Source of the DNA: Hygrophila difformis
Lineage: Eukaryota; Streptophyta; Magnoliopsida; Lamiales; Acanthaceae
NCBI GenBank assembly: GCA_030278955.1
Contig: JAOANR010000011.1
Span: 46,239,417-46,303,416 of the forward strand
Direction of reading: 5' to 3'
DNA: 64,000 nucleotides
Below, piece by piece: positions 1-11,022 of this stretch. The position numbers and the translations under genes are program-made. The notes beneath the pieces are model-generated. The model saw only the letters and a list, made by a program, of their open reading frames with translations, had not been told where the DNA came from and did no database searches. Each line of letters opens with the position of its first letter. The first letter of the stretch is position 1.

Positions 1-166
1 AATTATGTAAATAATATATTCTAAAACTACATAATCATACGATTCTAACAAGACCCAACTCGACTATTTTTTTCCAAATATATACTAACAATAAAATTGA
101 GTTAAAACTGAATAATGACCAATGCGAAAAAGTCAAACAAGACATGTTATGTGGGACGGAGGGAAG
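1..166. mobile_element. Stowaway-like MITE, truncated by window edge
   Basis: Only the right end is in the window: the terminal inverted repeat half GGGACGGAGGGAAG is followed by a TA dinucleotide at 167-168, as expected for Tc1/mariner-type Stowaway MITEs. The left half lies outside, so pairing of the ends cannot be tested. Confidence 0.5.
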
Positions 167-378
167 TAATTTATAAACTAAATTGGTCAAAAGAACAAAA
201 CAACTTGCTGTAAATTTTTGGCATTTATTCCAAGAATTACTGAAGGACCAAAAAAAAAAAAGAAAAAAAAAAAGGGTTACTGGAGAAAATGAGAAAGGAT
301 AGAGGTGAGTGAAGGAGAATATAATGTGAGCCCTGGTAGTAACTAGTAACATTGCTTCAGTTACTTGCCTCAATAATA

Positions 379-638
379 CTTCCTCTGGGTTTTTTTGTTT
401 GATACGGACCCATGCAGCACGCAGTCCAATGCATATTTTAAACCATTAATAACTCAAATTTGGTATAAATAAAAATTCTAAAAGTTCGATATGTAAAAAT
501 TATAAGACGAGACGAATCTAACAAGATTCCACTTGGCTATATTTTAACTTGTATAACTATGAGAAAACTTCAAGTCAAAGTGTTTGTGTGAATAGTTTCA
601 TTTTTACAAACGTAGCTATCTTTTCTAAACGGAGGAAG
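379..638. mobile_element. Stowaway-like MITE (260 bp)
   Basis: The ends are inverted copies of CTTCCTCtG/CGGAGGAAG and both are flanked by TA (377-378 and 639-640). This fits the Stowaway pattern. The interior is AT-rich with no coding sequence. The TIR is short and imperfect, so the superfamily call is an inference. Confidence 0.6.
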
Positions 639-797
639 TACTTACTTCATATTGAAGTTGTTCAGAAGTCCTTGCTCATGGGATTCTAAATTTAATTTTC
701 ATGTCTACATCCAGTAAAAAGAAAAGAATATATATTCCAGGATTGGATATCTCTGTGCATCACTCTTTCCAGGAAACCATGATAAAGATGCATAATG

Positions 798-914
798 GGA
801 TGTTTGGGAGTCAGCGGATCCGCTAGCAGATAGCAGATTCGGAGAGAGAACTGTGAGACAATATGCTCTTTCAATCCTCTATCCGCTCGCCAATCTACCA
901 ACATCCAAACATCC
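798..914. mobile_element. Small TIR element, GGATGTTTGG family, copy 1
   Basis: Ends GGATGTTTGGGAG and CCAAACATCC are inverted. The interior has AGCGGAT/ATCCGCT units and the phrase GGAGAGAGAACTGTGAGAC. The same phrase recurs at 25030-25096 (inverted) and 25411-25500, so this is a dispersed family. No coding sequence. Confidence 0.55.
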
Positions 915-1205
915 TCATTGCCTCTCAACCTAGCATTCCGATTTTGAGGCTGATGGAAACCAATTCTTGACCGGATTATCAATACATCATGTCAACAAAG
1001 TTCTTAAAAGTCTCATCCAAAGAAAACAAAGTTCTTAAAAGTTGTTGTACTAGTTTTTAAGGAGTAGAATCTGCCAAATCATTATTTATTTGGACCATTT
1101 TTTTTTTTTGTCGTGGGGATTATTACGATTATTATCATCATGTGCAGTTGTGCACTACTTCATTAGCTTCCTAAATTAATTAAAGCCTCCCAGTCATAGT
1201 ATATA

Positions 1206-1464
1206 CTACCTCCATTCCTTTTTAAATTCACGTTTTGATTTTTGGTACTGTTCATTGAGTAGCTTTGACTCGATTTTTTAATACAATTATATAAGATAAA
1301 ATATAGTCAATTGAGATTTTGTTGGATTCGTCTAATCGCATAGATTTAGAATATCAAATTTTTATAATTTTTACTTGTATGCAATTTGAATTATGAAGCA
1401 TTAAAGATATGTATTGGATTGCGTGAAATGTGGATCTGTAGCATTTAAAAAGGAACGGATGGAG
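1206..1464. mobile_element. Stowaway MITE (259 bp)
   Basis: The left end CTACCTCCATTCC and the reverse complement of the right end (CTCCATCCGTTCC) match the Stowaway consensus, each followed by TTTTTAAAT. TA flanks both ends (1204-1205 and 1465-1466). A further half-copy end (AACGGATGGAGTA) lies at about 1554-1566. Confidence 0.8.
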
Positions 1465-1661
1465 TACTTTTAAAGGTAAAAAAGCTTCCACTAAAACACT
1501 TTTATTCCTTGCATTAAATCATGTGTCATTTCTTTATGTTATACTTATTTAGAAACGGATGGAGTATATGCTCAAAGATTTTGCATGTCATTTACTCATA
1601 AATATAGCCCCCCACCTCGGGTGGGTGTGAGACAATTTGCTCACATTATCTCTTAGTGTTA

Positions 1662-2873
1662 GTGAACATGTTTGTTTTAAACTTTTTTTTTTAACTTTTA
1701 TTTCATCCAAAAGTCATTTTGAATTTTTTTTTACTCGTTTGTTTTGACATTTTTAAAAGGAGAAGTAAAAATTAAATTTATTTTTTTCCCAAAGTAGGGG
1801 GTTACTTTCGGAAAAATGAGAAGTCATTTTAAGAATAAAAATACAAAAATATTCCTATTCAAAAATGAAATAAAATAAATTGTAAACATCCTTATAATAT
1901 TTATGTCTCTTTTAGTAATTTTAATATATCTAATATTCATCCAAATAGTTATTTGAGCTGTTTTTACTTTTGAATTCTCTTTGGCCTCGGTTACATACAC
2001 TTGTTTTAAGTTAGGGCACACAAATCATAACTAAAATCTCTCAAATACCCCTACTCAATATACTTAATAAAAACAAACGGATTAAGACACATTTGGATTG
2101 GGGTACACAAATATTTTTTTCTTACCTCTGTAATCTCTTTCTGTTGAAACCAAAACCCAAAACTCTGCTTGATCTCCTTGGGTTTTTTTCCTTACGCAAT
2201 GAATGATGATGATCAATACCGAGATAAACACGTGGAAGAACATGAATACCAGATGGAACTCATACAACCAGTAAGTTTTTTTACATTCTCTATCGCGGAT
2301 TAGTTGTGCGTCATTTTTTTTTTTTTTTACAGGCGATTAGTTGAGTAAGGAACCAAATCCGAATGGCCAGTACTGGCCGAGAGTGATATGGGCTAAACGG
2401 CCAGCACTGGCCGTTGGAATATAGAGAGGGCCGGCCAGTACCGGCCGATCCACTCTATAGAGGAGCAGGCAGTGCTGGCCGCCCAATATTGCAACCGAAC
2501 GGCCATTACTGGCCGTTCGTCCCCATGCGCAAACGTCCAGCATTGGTCGTTTGCGAAAGAACGGCCATGGAGTGCCCTTCCTCCGCGCGTCCTTGGCATT
2601 TTTTTTGACAGGTTTGCCTCTTCTTCTCACCTCTGCCTTATCCTTTTTGTATGTGTGCTCCTAAACCTAAACCAATATGTGTGTGGTGTGCCTTTTCCCA
2701 GACCCCAATTCTTTTTTAGGGTTGAAAGGGTAAAATGGGTAAAGTTTTGCGGTGTACCCCTATCCTACTTTATTTTTGTGTGTTTGAGGAAAAAACGAGT
2801 GTGTATATAACGAGACCCATTCTCTTTCTTTTACTGACTTCTCATTTTTATATGAGCCAAAACAAACAGGTCC
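1662..2873. mobile_element. TIR element with TTA target site, PIF/Harbinger-like
   Basis: The left end GTGAACATGTTTGTTTT and the reverse complement of the right end (GGACCTGTTTGTTTT) share TGTTTGTTTT and both abut TTA (1659-1661 and 2874-2876), the usual PIF/Harbinger target. Subterminal AGAAGTCATTTT/TGACTTCTCATTTT is also inverted. A third TGTTTGTTTT-like end (inverted, about 2068-2085) means the left 420 bp could itself be a smaller copy, making this composite. No transposase is seen. The right half carries the palindrome cluster annotated separately. The element ends only a few bases before the next one. Confidence 0.5.
2365..2554. repeat. Six regularly spaced palindromes (GGCCAGyACTGGCC)
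   Basis: Six imperfect palindromes lie at 2365-2378, 2397-2416, 2429-2447, 2468-2483, 2497-2518 and 2529-2554. Their consensus is ACGGCCAGyACTGGCCGT. Centres fall at about 2371.5, 2406.5, 2439, 2474, 2507.5 and 2541.5, a pitch of 32.5-35 bp. Spacers between them differ. The tract is GC-rich inside AT-rich DNA and open in several frames on both strands, which I read as a by-product of composition. The function is unknown. Confidence 0.8.
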
Positions 2874-2887
2874 TTAATGGCGTTACC

Positions 2888-3585
2888 TAGGGGTGTAAAT
2901 GAGACTGATAGGCTCGTAAAATATTCGGGCTCGACTCGATCAAAGCTCGACCAAAGCTCGACTCGAAAAGGCTCGGCTCGAATTCGAGATCGGCTCGAAT
3001 ATTAATGAGCTCAAGCCGAGCTAACTAACACTCGGCTCGAAAGCTCGATAATAGGCTCGAATATATTATATATATTATTTCGTTCTTAAAAATATAGTAT
3101 ATTTTCTTTCTTAATAAATGTGAGGATAAGGAAGTCCAACAGTGAATTCACTCTTCCTTTTATTTAATAATATAGTACATTATATATTTTATTATGGTTA
3201 ACACTAAATTAAAAAAATAAAATCCCAATCTCCTTCCAAATTGGGACTATTATAAGGAATTATGAATAGTTTAATATATTTCTACAGAACTCTATCTTTC
3301 AAGTTTTTAAGCTCATTATTGAATAATTTAAAATTATTTAATCTTGAGTCCAATGTGATCTAGGGATACCCTATTAAAATAAAAAAAATTAATAATAAAA
3401 AAAAACTAAAATTTATGTCAAGCTTTTTTGGCCCTTCGAGCCGAGCTCGAGCTTCAATATATTGTATCGAGCTCGAGCCGAGCTCAATTTTTAAGCTCGT
3501 CGAGCTTCGAGCTCGAGCCGAGCCGAGCTTAGCCGAGCTCGAGCCTTACCAGGCTCGAGCTCGGCTCGGCTCGTTTATACCCCTA
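2888..3585. mobile_element. Non-autonomous hAT-type element (698 bp)
   Basis: TIRs TAGGGGTGTAAA and its inverted copy (TTTATACCCCTA) are flanked by near-identical 8-bp duplications GCGTTACC (2880-2887) and GCTTTACC (3586-3593). An 8-bp TSD is characteristic of hAT elements. Both arms are packed with self-complementary GAGCTCGAGC/GGCTCGAGCCGAG units around an AT-rich centre. No transposase. It lies about 0.1 kb upstream of the eL39 promoter. Confidence 0.85.
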
Positions 3586-3662
3586 GCTTTACCATTTGTG
3601 CAGGTTCCTGGAGTTCGGAGTCCATGGACCGCCCAATCACATCTCCATACCCCTGTGGTTCA

Positions 3663-3771
3663 TTAGGGTTTATAAAGTCTCCTTTCGCCTGTTCAATTCA
3701 TACTATTTCCCCCGTGGCGGCGAACGGCAAACCCTAAGGAGTAGCGACATCAGTAACCCCCGAATTCCATC
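3663..3771 (+). promoter_or_regulatory. eL39 core promoter and 5' UTR with telo-boxes
   Basis: Two telo-box motifs lie before the ATG: TTAGGGTTT at 3663-3671 (reverse orientation) and AAACCCTAA at 3729-3737. Such boxes are common in plant ribosomal-protein promoters. A TATAAAG at 3671-3677 overlaps the first box and is followed by a pyrimidine-rich stretch (CTCCTTTCGCC). That would place transcription start around 3700 and put the second telo-box in the 5' UTR. The start site is inferred, not measured. Confidence 0.6.
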
Positions 3772-4003
<232 letters not shown>

Positions 4004-5788
4004 TCACCCCCACCAGGCTGGCTTATCTTCCCCCTTTCTGTTCTGCCAAAGTTTTTTTTTGTTCTGTTCCGTTTTGCATACAAGCTAATGACTTTTCCTA
4101 TGGGAAGTTAGATTATGGTTTCTTAACGTTATAGTCTTATGGGATTGAAATCATAGGGATGAATATTGTGAATGATTTGATGTTCCTCGTTGTGAGGTAT
4201 TTCGATATAGTAGTTACTGCATTGCTTGATGAAAATTTAGTTGCTTTATGAAATTTCATCTCTTGTTTACTATCCCTTGAAGTGATTTGTGTTTGTTTGT
4301 TGTCTTTTGATTCGATGTTATCATATATGCTTGTGCTTCTGTGAAGATGGTTGGCTAACTTGGCTTTGCTTGTAGATTTGATTTTTTTTTAATATCCGAT
4401 TGAGCAGTGTGTATATTTAGTTGAAAAGAGTTGCACTGCCATCTATTGCAACGTGTTTTAGGATTTTTTGTTTTGTGGTAACCAAGTTAACAGGTTCTTA
4501 GATTTGATGTTGCGTACTTCTGCTGGTTATTCTATGCGATGTGGTGAAAATCGCTATGTATGTGCTCTTTATATGGCCTACTGATGTCTATAGTCCGTTC
4601 TTTATGGTGCTTCATTAACCATTGTAATTTCTGTTTTATTTCTCAATTAAGTATTCATGTGGGAAAAGAAAGTGATTTCGGACATTTCTAGTCAATTTTA
4701 GACCAATCAGCAGAAACGGGGTGTGCACAGGCATTTTTTTGAAGAAACAGTCTCTTGCACAAATTTTAACATTTAAACATCACAGTGGCATGCAATTCCG
4801 TGGTTTGATACTGTGTGGTGGCCTCAATCACATTTGCACGGGTTTGTTATTGAGTGCCAACTCTGTGCCAAACTCTTGCTGGTTCTTCACTGAATGGGCA
4901 GATTGATGCCTATTCCCCTGTTTTTTAGTTCCCTTGTATATATGGGGTGTCCAAATTTGCTTGTTATATTGCTAGACTTGTTGCCTTTTCACTGATTAAT
5001 GTCTTGCACATTTGAGTTGAGTATGTTGAAATATAGTAATTGTAGGTAAAATGGCTCAACTAAACAAAACAATGGATGGAAAAGGAGTATATGTTGAATT
5101 TTACCATAGAATGTTGTTATGATGTGTGTTCCTCTCTAATGCAATTTTATTCTCATAACATGAAGCCTTCCTGAGATTTGATGACGTAGGAATGTGTATA
5201 TTGGTTTTGTTTAGGTTGATTTTAATTCTTTAACTAAGTACTAATATATGCAAATAAAGTAATACAGGACAAAAAATGTGCAGTAGTGCCTAGAGTTTGA
5301 CATGATATTAGAATCTTGTTTGATCATTTGTCTTGCTGCATTTGGGGTCGTCGTGCTGGTGTGATGACCACATCCCAGGTTCTCTCTCCATCCGCTACCT
5401 TATTATTGACAGCAGAAATGTTGCTGGTGGCACTCAATGAGTAGCTCTAGTACTAAACTATTATTTGCTGCTATTCTATCATATTCATATCTATTCGCGT
5501 TGTGTCATCCTACTAAAGAGATCTGAAGCTCAATGGATTTAGTAAACAAGAAATTGTTTCGTCATTTTTCAATTCGAAATGTAATCCAAATGACCATTAA
5601 ATGTACCTTCAACGCACAGGTGTCATTGACAGAGCTTTTCAGCATGGCTTCATGTCTTCAGCAATCAGACTAGCTGTCACCCTCTGTTCAGATTTGAGTC
5701 TGGTGATTTTAGTACTATCAACTTTAGAACCATCTAGTGAAATCAGAGCATACAATGATCAACAGCTCTTGATTCCAATTACATCCAG
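4004..5788. other. eL39 3' flank and intergenic DNA
   Basis: This holds the eL39 3' UTR (T-rich, no sharp poly(A) signal I can fix) and then unique-looking AT-rich sequence. A few open stretches (for example 5601-5804) have no recognisable domain. The 150 bp before 5789 may be further decayed exon sequence, but I cannot support it. Confidence 0.5.
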
Positions 5789-5971
5789 GTGTTCACCAAG
5801 ATGAATCCACAAAATTATGAGGGTGCAGTTGAACACATTTAATCCATCGCGCAGTTCATGATTGCAGATAGATTAGCTAGTGTGTAAAGAGTTGGATTGG
5901 TTTTTGGCTATGAAAAAGCATACTGTGAAGAGCCTTGGGCGAATGTTGCTCGAGTCAGAACAATTCCACAG
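5789..5971 (+). pseudogene. Decayed internal exon of an unrecognised gene
   Basis: A 61-codon block starts directly after an acceptor-like CAG and ends directly before GTAGTA, exactly in phase. It reads as normal protein (VFTKMNPQNYEGAVEHI, then SIAQFMIADRLASV, then RVGLVFGYEKAYCEEPWANV and ARVRTIPQ) but is broken by TAA and TAG codons. Multiplicity of three, splice-like borders and protein-like composition suggest a former internal exon. I do not recognise the family. No neighbouring exon is clear, so this may be a duplicated gene fragment rather than a whole pseudogene. Confidence 0.45.
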
Positions 5972-7572
5972 GTAGTAATACCTTAAACACACAATAGTGA
6001 CATTTAATTTGTACTACAATCCATCACGTTAAGAATGGATTAAGAATGGATGCTTGGACTGACAATTCATCACATTTAGAACAACAGAAATCTCGTATCA
6101 TCCGAAACAGAAATCTATTAGCCCCGATTAATCTCGGAAACAGAAATCTCCATACCACCCGACAATAAATAGATACGAATGACTTTTCTTCATTAAGGAA
6201 AAATCAAATTGATATTGAAATTGATAGCGGAAGAAAATAAGATTATTCACCAGCAAGAAGGTGCAGTGGTTTCCATCCATCGACATTTTAGAATCAAGGT
6301 CCTTCTCCTTCTCCGAACCCTTCTAAAATGGGTGGACAGCGAAGGAGCCCTCACGTTGCTCGTATGATTTGAGAAGGGAAAGGTGTCGACTGGAATTAAT
6401 TTTAGTTTTCCTTGCCCTTCTCTAGAGGGTGGAGCAATCATACGCAGCCGCTGCATAATTTTCACGACATCTTGTGAGAAAGAAAGTGACAATCAAGAAT
6501 TGTTTTGATTCCTAAGGATTCCAAATGTTGAGTAACCTCCACAAGGCTCCATTCAGGATATTGCATGAGGGAATCACTGTAATAATTCTGAATTTCTGAC
6601 AAGAACCAGAGTCTACTCAGTTGTCATTTGTGTATCTACCACATTAGCTATGGGCTAATCCTTTAACTGACTTGTTTGATTTTATGCCCCAGTGACAGTG
6701 TCCAAGAATGTAAGGATGGTGTTCTTTTTTGTTAGACAAAACACACCATAATTTTGTAGTGATGAGTGATAATTTTATAGGTAAAACGGCAAATGTAAGT
6801 TTAATGCCCAATGGGTAAAATACGACCACTTCAATACCCTATACCATAATACTCCAAGTTTAATGCCGTATGCCTGTCAGAGTAATTCGAACCTTGTAGT
6901 AAATTACTAAATTTCAATTGCTTGAATCCTGCAATTGATTATTGTCCACATTTAGCTGTGTAAGCCATTAAGCCATACATAACAACAAAGGTAAATGGTG
7001 AAATGACAAGGGAAAAGGATGTCAGGGTAGGGACAAAAATGATCTAATGGGAAAAAATGTTCTGCCGCAGATTGCAGAATGTTGTGGATTTAGCCTTTGA
7101 ATCAATTTGGGAAAGATAAGGTTTTCTTTCAAATTAAAGCAAACTTCGAGAGGTCAAAAAGCCAATGGGGTTGATCTTGAAATTTAATTGTATATAAGGT
7201 GTGTATAACACAACTAACAAATAGTGTTTACATATAAAATCAATTCAACAAGGATGTCAAAATTGTTGTCAATTGTCAGCACCGCTCCATAAAGAAACCC
7301 CTGGATAATGATCATATAAGCATAAATCCTAACGAAACCAAATTAATACAGCATTTAATTTTCATTTCATCAAGTACATCATGATGTATCAAATAGATAC
7401 AATTAATGATTAAAATCTATACTGACAGCAGGTTGTAAACTGTAAACAATTCCCCACATCTGATTTCAGTTAAGAGCCCATGGTCTTGAAAATGTATTCC
7501 AAATGTTTTCAACGATTATCTGTCGAGAAGTTAGGGAAAAATACATTATGCTTCACCTGGGGCGCGGCGCAT
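5972..7572. other. Intergenic region
   Basis: I see no gene here. An open stretch on the minus strand (6247-6492) has no recognisable domain. Part of 7200-7572 is probably the 3' UTR and downstream DNA of the minus-strand methylesterase gene. Confidence 0.4.
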
Positions 7573-10500
7573 TTATGTGATTCTTGATATCTCCACTAAT
7601 AATTTGTGCAGCGCTTGAGGCTTTGAGAAAAACGGCGAGTGATCAGCACCTTTCAGACGGAATACACACTCTGGGGGGCTGCTGTTTATCATGGATTCTT
7701 GTATTGAAACGGGTATGGCATTGTCTTCCAGAGTTTCTATATAAAACCTTCTCACGGAACCATGGTTTGGTTCGGTAAGTGAGAGCTTCTCCAGCACCGG
7801 TGCAAAGGGTATTGGCCTCATTGAGACGGACGCCAGGGCAACATCCTGGTAGAGTTATTTCAACAGGGATTAGCTCGAACATATATTTTTGTATGTATAC
7901 TTGCTAGAAGAGGAGAAGAAAGTAACCATAGAGTGATGAGAGTAAGCCGCATAACCAAGACAGGTCAAACAATTTATTCATTTTATTTCAAATATTTACT
8001 CAAGTCAATTTTTCAGCAAACAACGTGCAGTTTAAGGTAGTTTCACGTCAGAGAAATCTAATGAACAACATTTGCTTCAGTTTTACTTAAACACATTTAG
8101 TCCATTCCAAGAATATGTTCAGCTGCATTTTGTCATTAGTTTTGCTATTGCGACGGAATATGTAACAGATTCGAGTTCATAAGAAAAGCTTTCATGCGAA
8201 AAATCAATTTTTCTTGTAGTGTGTGTTGATGCATCATTTTATCTGTAGTGTATTCTAAACGAGGCAAAGAGAACGAAAAGTTTCAGAAGTGACTATAAGC
8301 ATATTGGAATAAAGATCACTTCTTGTCAACTTGTAAAAAGGCACAATACCTTTGTGGGACTCTGGTTGAACATCAAGTCCTTCAAAAGAGATTTGTCAAA
8401 TTCGATGGCTGTGGGCAACTGATCATTCCCATTGGCATAAAGAAAAACCTTAGCTTGTTGCATCAAATCATTTGCTTCATCCTGCAACCAAAACCAAAAA
8501 ATTCTGGTTCTATTAATCTGAGGAAGCTACAGTATGATTGTAATAGCAGAAGCAATTGCTTCATTCTCTCTGTCAAATCGGGAGTTTGACCGACAAAAAA
8601 ACTTTCTTATTGCATCAAAATTTTGGACTTCGCAGTTAACAGAGACGCGTCCAAGACAGCATTCATACAAAGTAGAAGGCTATGCGGTTTGTCCTAGAAC
8701 ATTCATTATTCTTATCAAGTGCATTAGAAAGAAATATCTGTACTAATCAATGGAACCAGCAGTGACATCTAAGGTTATTGAGGGACTACCAGCAGACAAC
8801 TAGAAAAATGCAGATATGACGTTAGTTCACTTCTAATTCCAAATCTTTCTGATACAGAACTAACCAGGTTACCAACCTCTTCCGAAAACATATCGAGGGC
8901 ATTCTGCTCATTGGTCAACATAGCAGCAGCAAGGAAAACTGCTTTGGCAACTTTGGCAGGAAACAGCTCCATAGCATATGATATACATGCCCCACCAAAA
9001 TCATGCCCTATTAATATTACCTGCACAAAACATAAACACAGGTGAGAACAAGAAAATGTAGTATCTTAATATCCTTGGAAGAATGTTTCAAAGGCAACAT
9101 ATATGCACATGGAAGCATTTTGGATGCCAATGTAACATATAAGAAAATTTAAGAGTAAAATTCAAGCCATTCAAGACAAAAAAGAATGAAGCTTTAACCA
9201 AATTTCTAGCTTGCATCCGCAAAAGAGAATCCTTTGGACAGCGGGAAGTTCCATTAGTCTAACTATAAATAGATTAATTTGAATAAAAACCAAATATACA
9301 TTGCCCCAACACCTAATTCGGCATTTGAAAGAAAGGTGGTATTGGTGGCTTATATGACCTTTCGTGTGGCGAGCACTAATAGGATGTAATGCATCCAATA
9401 CCCACGAGAGATTTTTTTTTTCCCTTTTCATGCCAACGCAAAGACAAATTTGGTGCAGAATTTGAGCCAGGGCACAATACACTTTTGGAATAGCTTACAA
9501 AGAATCCCTTGAATTGACATGCACACATATCATTTCCCCATAATGTATGTAAAGACTAAAGCATGGAAAGTAGATTTTCTCTTCGTGAAAAAGCTAAGAA
9601 AAAATCCAGTCAATGCCACAAAATCAAAATGCATTTTCCTTTTTTTTTTAAAAAAAAAATCATGGTAAAACAAACCACTTTAAATAGAAACTATTTATAG
9701 AGAATCTGAAAAATATAACCTTCTCCCCATCATTGAGTTTTTCCAGAATATCAGTCAATGGCTGAACATATTGGGAAAGACTCGTGATATTGTTTGCGTT
9801 GACAGAATGAATTCCAGATCCAGCCAAATCCACCGCTGTAACTTTATATCCTCCTTCTTCCAACAGAGCAATAGTTTTATACCAGCACCATGCTCCAAAA
9901 CCACCACCATGAACAAGTACAAAATGGCTGGTCTCAAGATCATCAAGCTTGATGTCCTGTCAATAAGAAAACAGATGTTCGAGATTAATTCATCACCTAT
10001 GATGTGAACCTTTTCATTTTTCTTGAGAAGAAAAGGATCAGAAATGAAAATTTCAGAACCAGAAAATTTTAAACCACGTAAACATTTGGCAAAGATAATT
10101 TTCCTCTCAGATTATTTAAATTTGAACGTCCCTGTCTCCAGAATCTGTCAAATCATGGACTACGCACTGAAGGAAAATTCAAATGGGACCGCTTATGACC
10201 ACGGTTTGAACAGATTTCAAGATTTGGTTTAATAATTCAGACATTGAAAACATTTTCTAATAATAGAGACTCGGAAGAAAACATGAAGGAATCCTCAATC
10301 AAAGGCCAATATTCAAACAAAATAGAAATCATACAAGTAGTTTAATAAAACGTAAGATCGGTGAAAACCAGTGAACATAAAGGCATCCATCATGTCCTTT
10401 TCAGTTCACCACCAACCTAAAATTTTCAATTTTTCACACTCACGAACAACAAAAACTCGCAAAAAGTAGTAAAGTTTAAACTTTACAGGTAATCTCGATC

Positions 10501-11022
10501 ATAAGCCGAAAATAGCTAACCATAAATCCTTTCGACCTATCAACTAAAACTCGGCGGCAACACAAAAGTGCATAACAATACCAAACTCAACTCATCCCGA
10601 TTCCCGAAAAATAAATTAAAAATTACATTTAAAAATCAAACGATATCAAAACTCAAAAACGCAACCTTTCAACACGATACCTGATTGACAAGCTGGTGAG
10701 GTTGAAGCAGAGGATCGGTAAGCGACCGCGCTCGCGTACTCGAGGACCGAGGCAGCGCCTGATTCTTCTTCGAGTTTCTAGGCGGATACTTCGAGGACGC
10801 CGACCTATCAAACGGCGGCGCGACATTCTGCAGCTGCTGCTGGAGAATCGCCGCCGCAAGCATTCGCTCGTTGACGAAATTCTCCTCCTTCCTCGACGAT
10901 CGCATCCTCGTCCACCGAGTGCTCGCGACTCCGCCTCCATCAGCCGCTCCGTGGTTCGTAATTCGCGTGGACAGTCTCCTCCTCGGCACCGATATTTCTT
11001 CCCGAGAGAAACACGACCCCAT
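7573..11022 (-). CDS. Methylesterase-like alpha/beta hydrolase (MES11-15 type), five exons
   Basis: Exons on the minus strand are 11022-10681, 9956-9720, 9020-8877, 8481-8350 and 7845-7573. All borders are GT-AG and all introns phase 0, giving 375 residues. Residues 1-114 are a basic, Ser/Arg-rich extension, and about 125-375 are the hydrolase. Landmarks are the oxyanion segment FVLVHGGGFGAWCW (126-139), elbow GHDFGG (198-203), acid candidate D326 in LEDNAIP, and H354 in KGADHSPFF. Plant MES proteins hydrolyse methyl esters of hormones such as MeSA, MeJA or MeIAA. In this long-N-terminus subgroup, usually labelled putative chloroplastic methylesterase 11-15, Asp replaces the nucleophilic Ser, and here it is D200. 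Classical esterase activity is therefore doubtful. I chose the ATG at 11022 because it gives MGSCFS, a good N-myristoylation signal with a nearby Cys. An in-frame ATG six codons upstream would hide that signal. The exons show no stop or frameshift. Confidence 0.92.

Noticed and set aside
2365..2554. CRISPR-like array, because palindromic repeats alternate with unique spacers
   Set aside because: This is plant nuclear DNA. The repeats are degenerate, spacers are only about 12-20 bp, and there are no cas genes.
2337..2810. Overlapping open frames of 64-112 codons on both strands
   Set aside because: They arise from the GC-rich palindrome block, overlap in several phases and have no recognisable domain.
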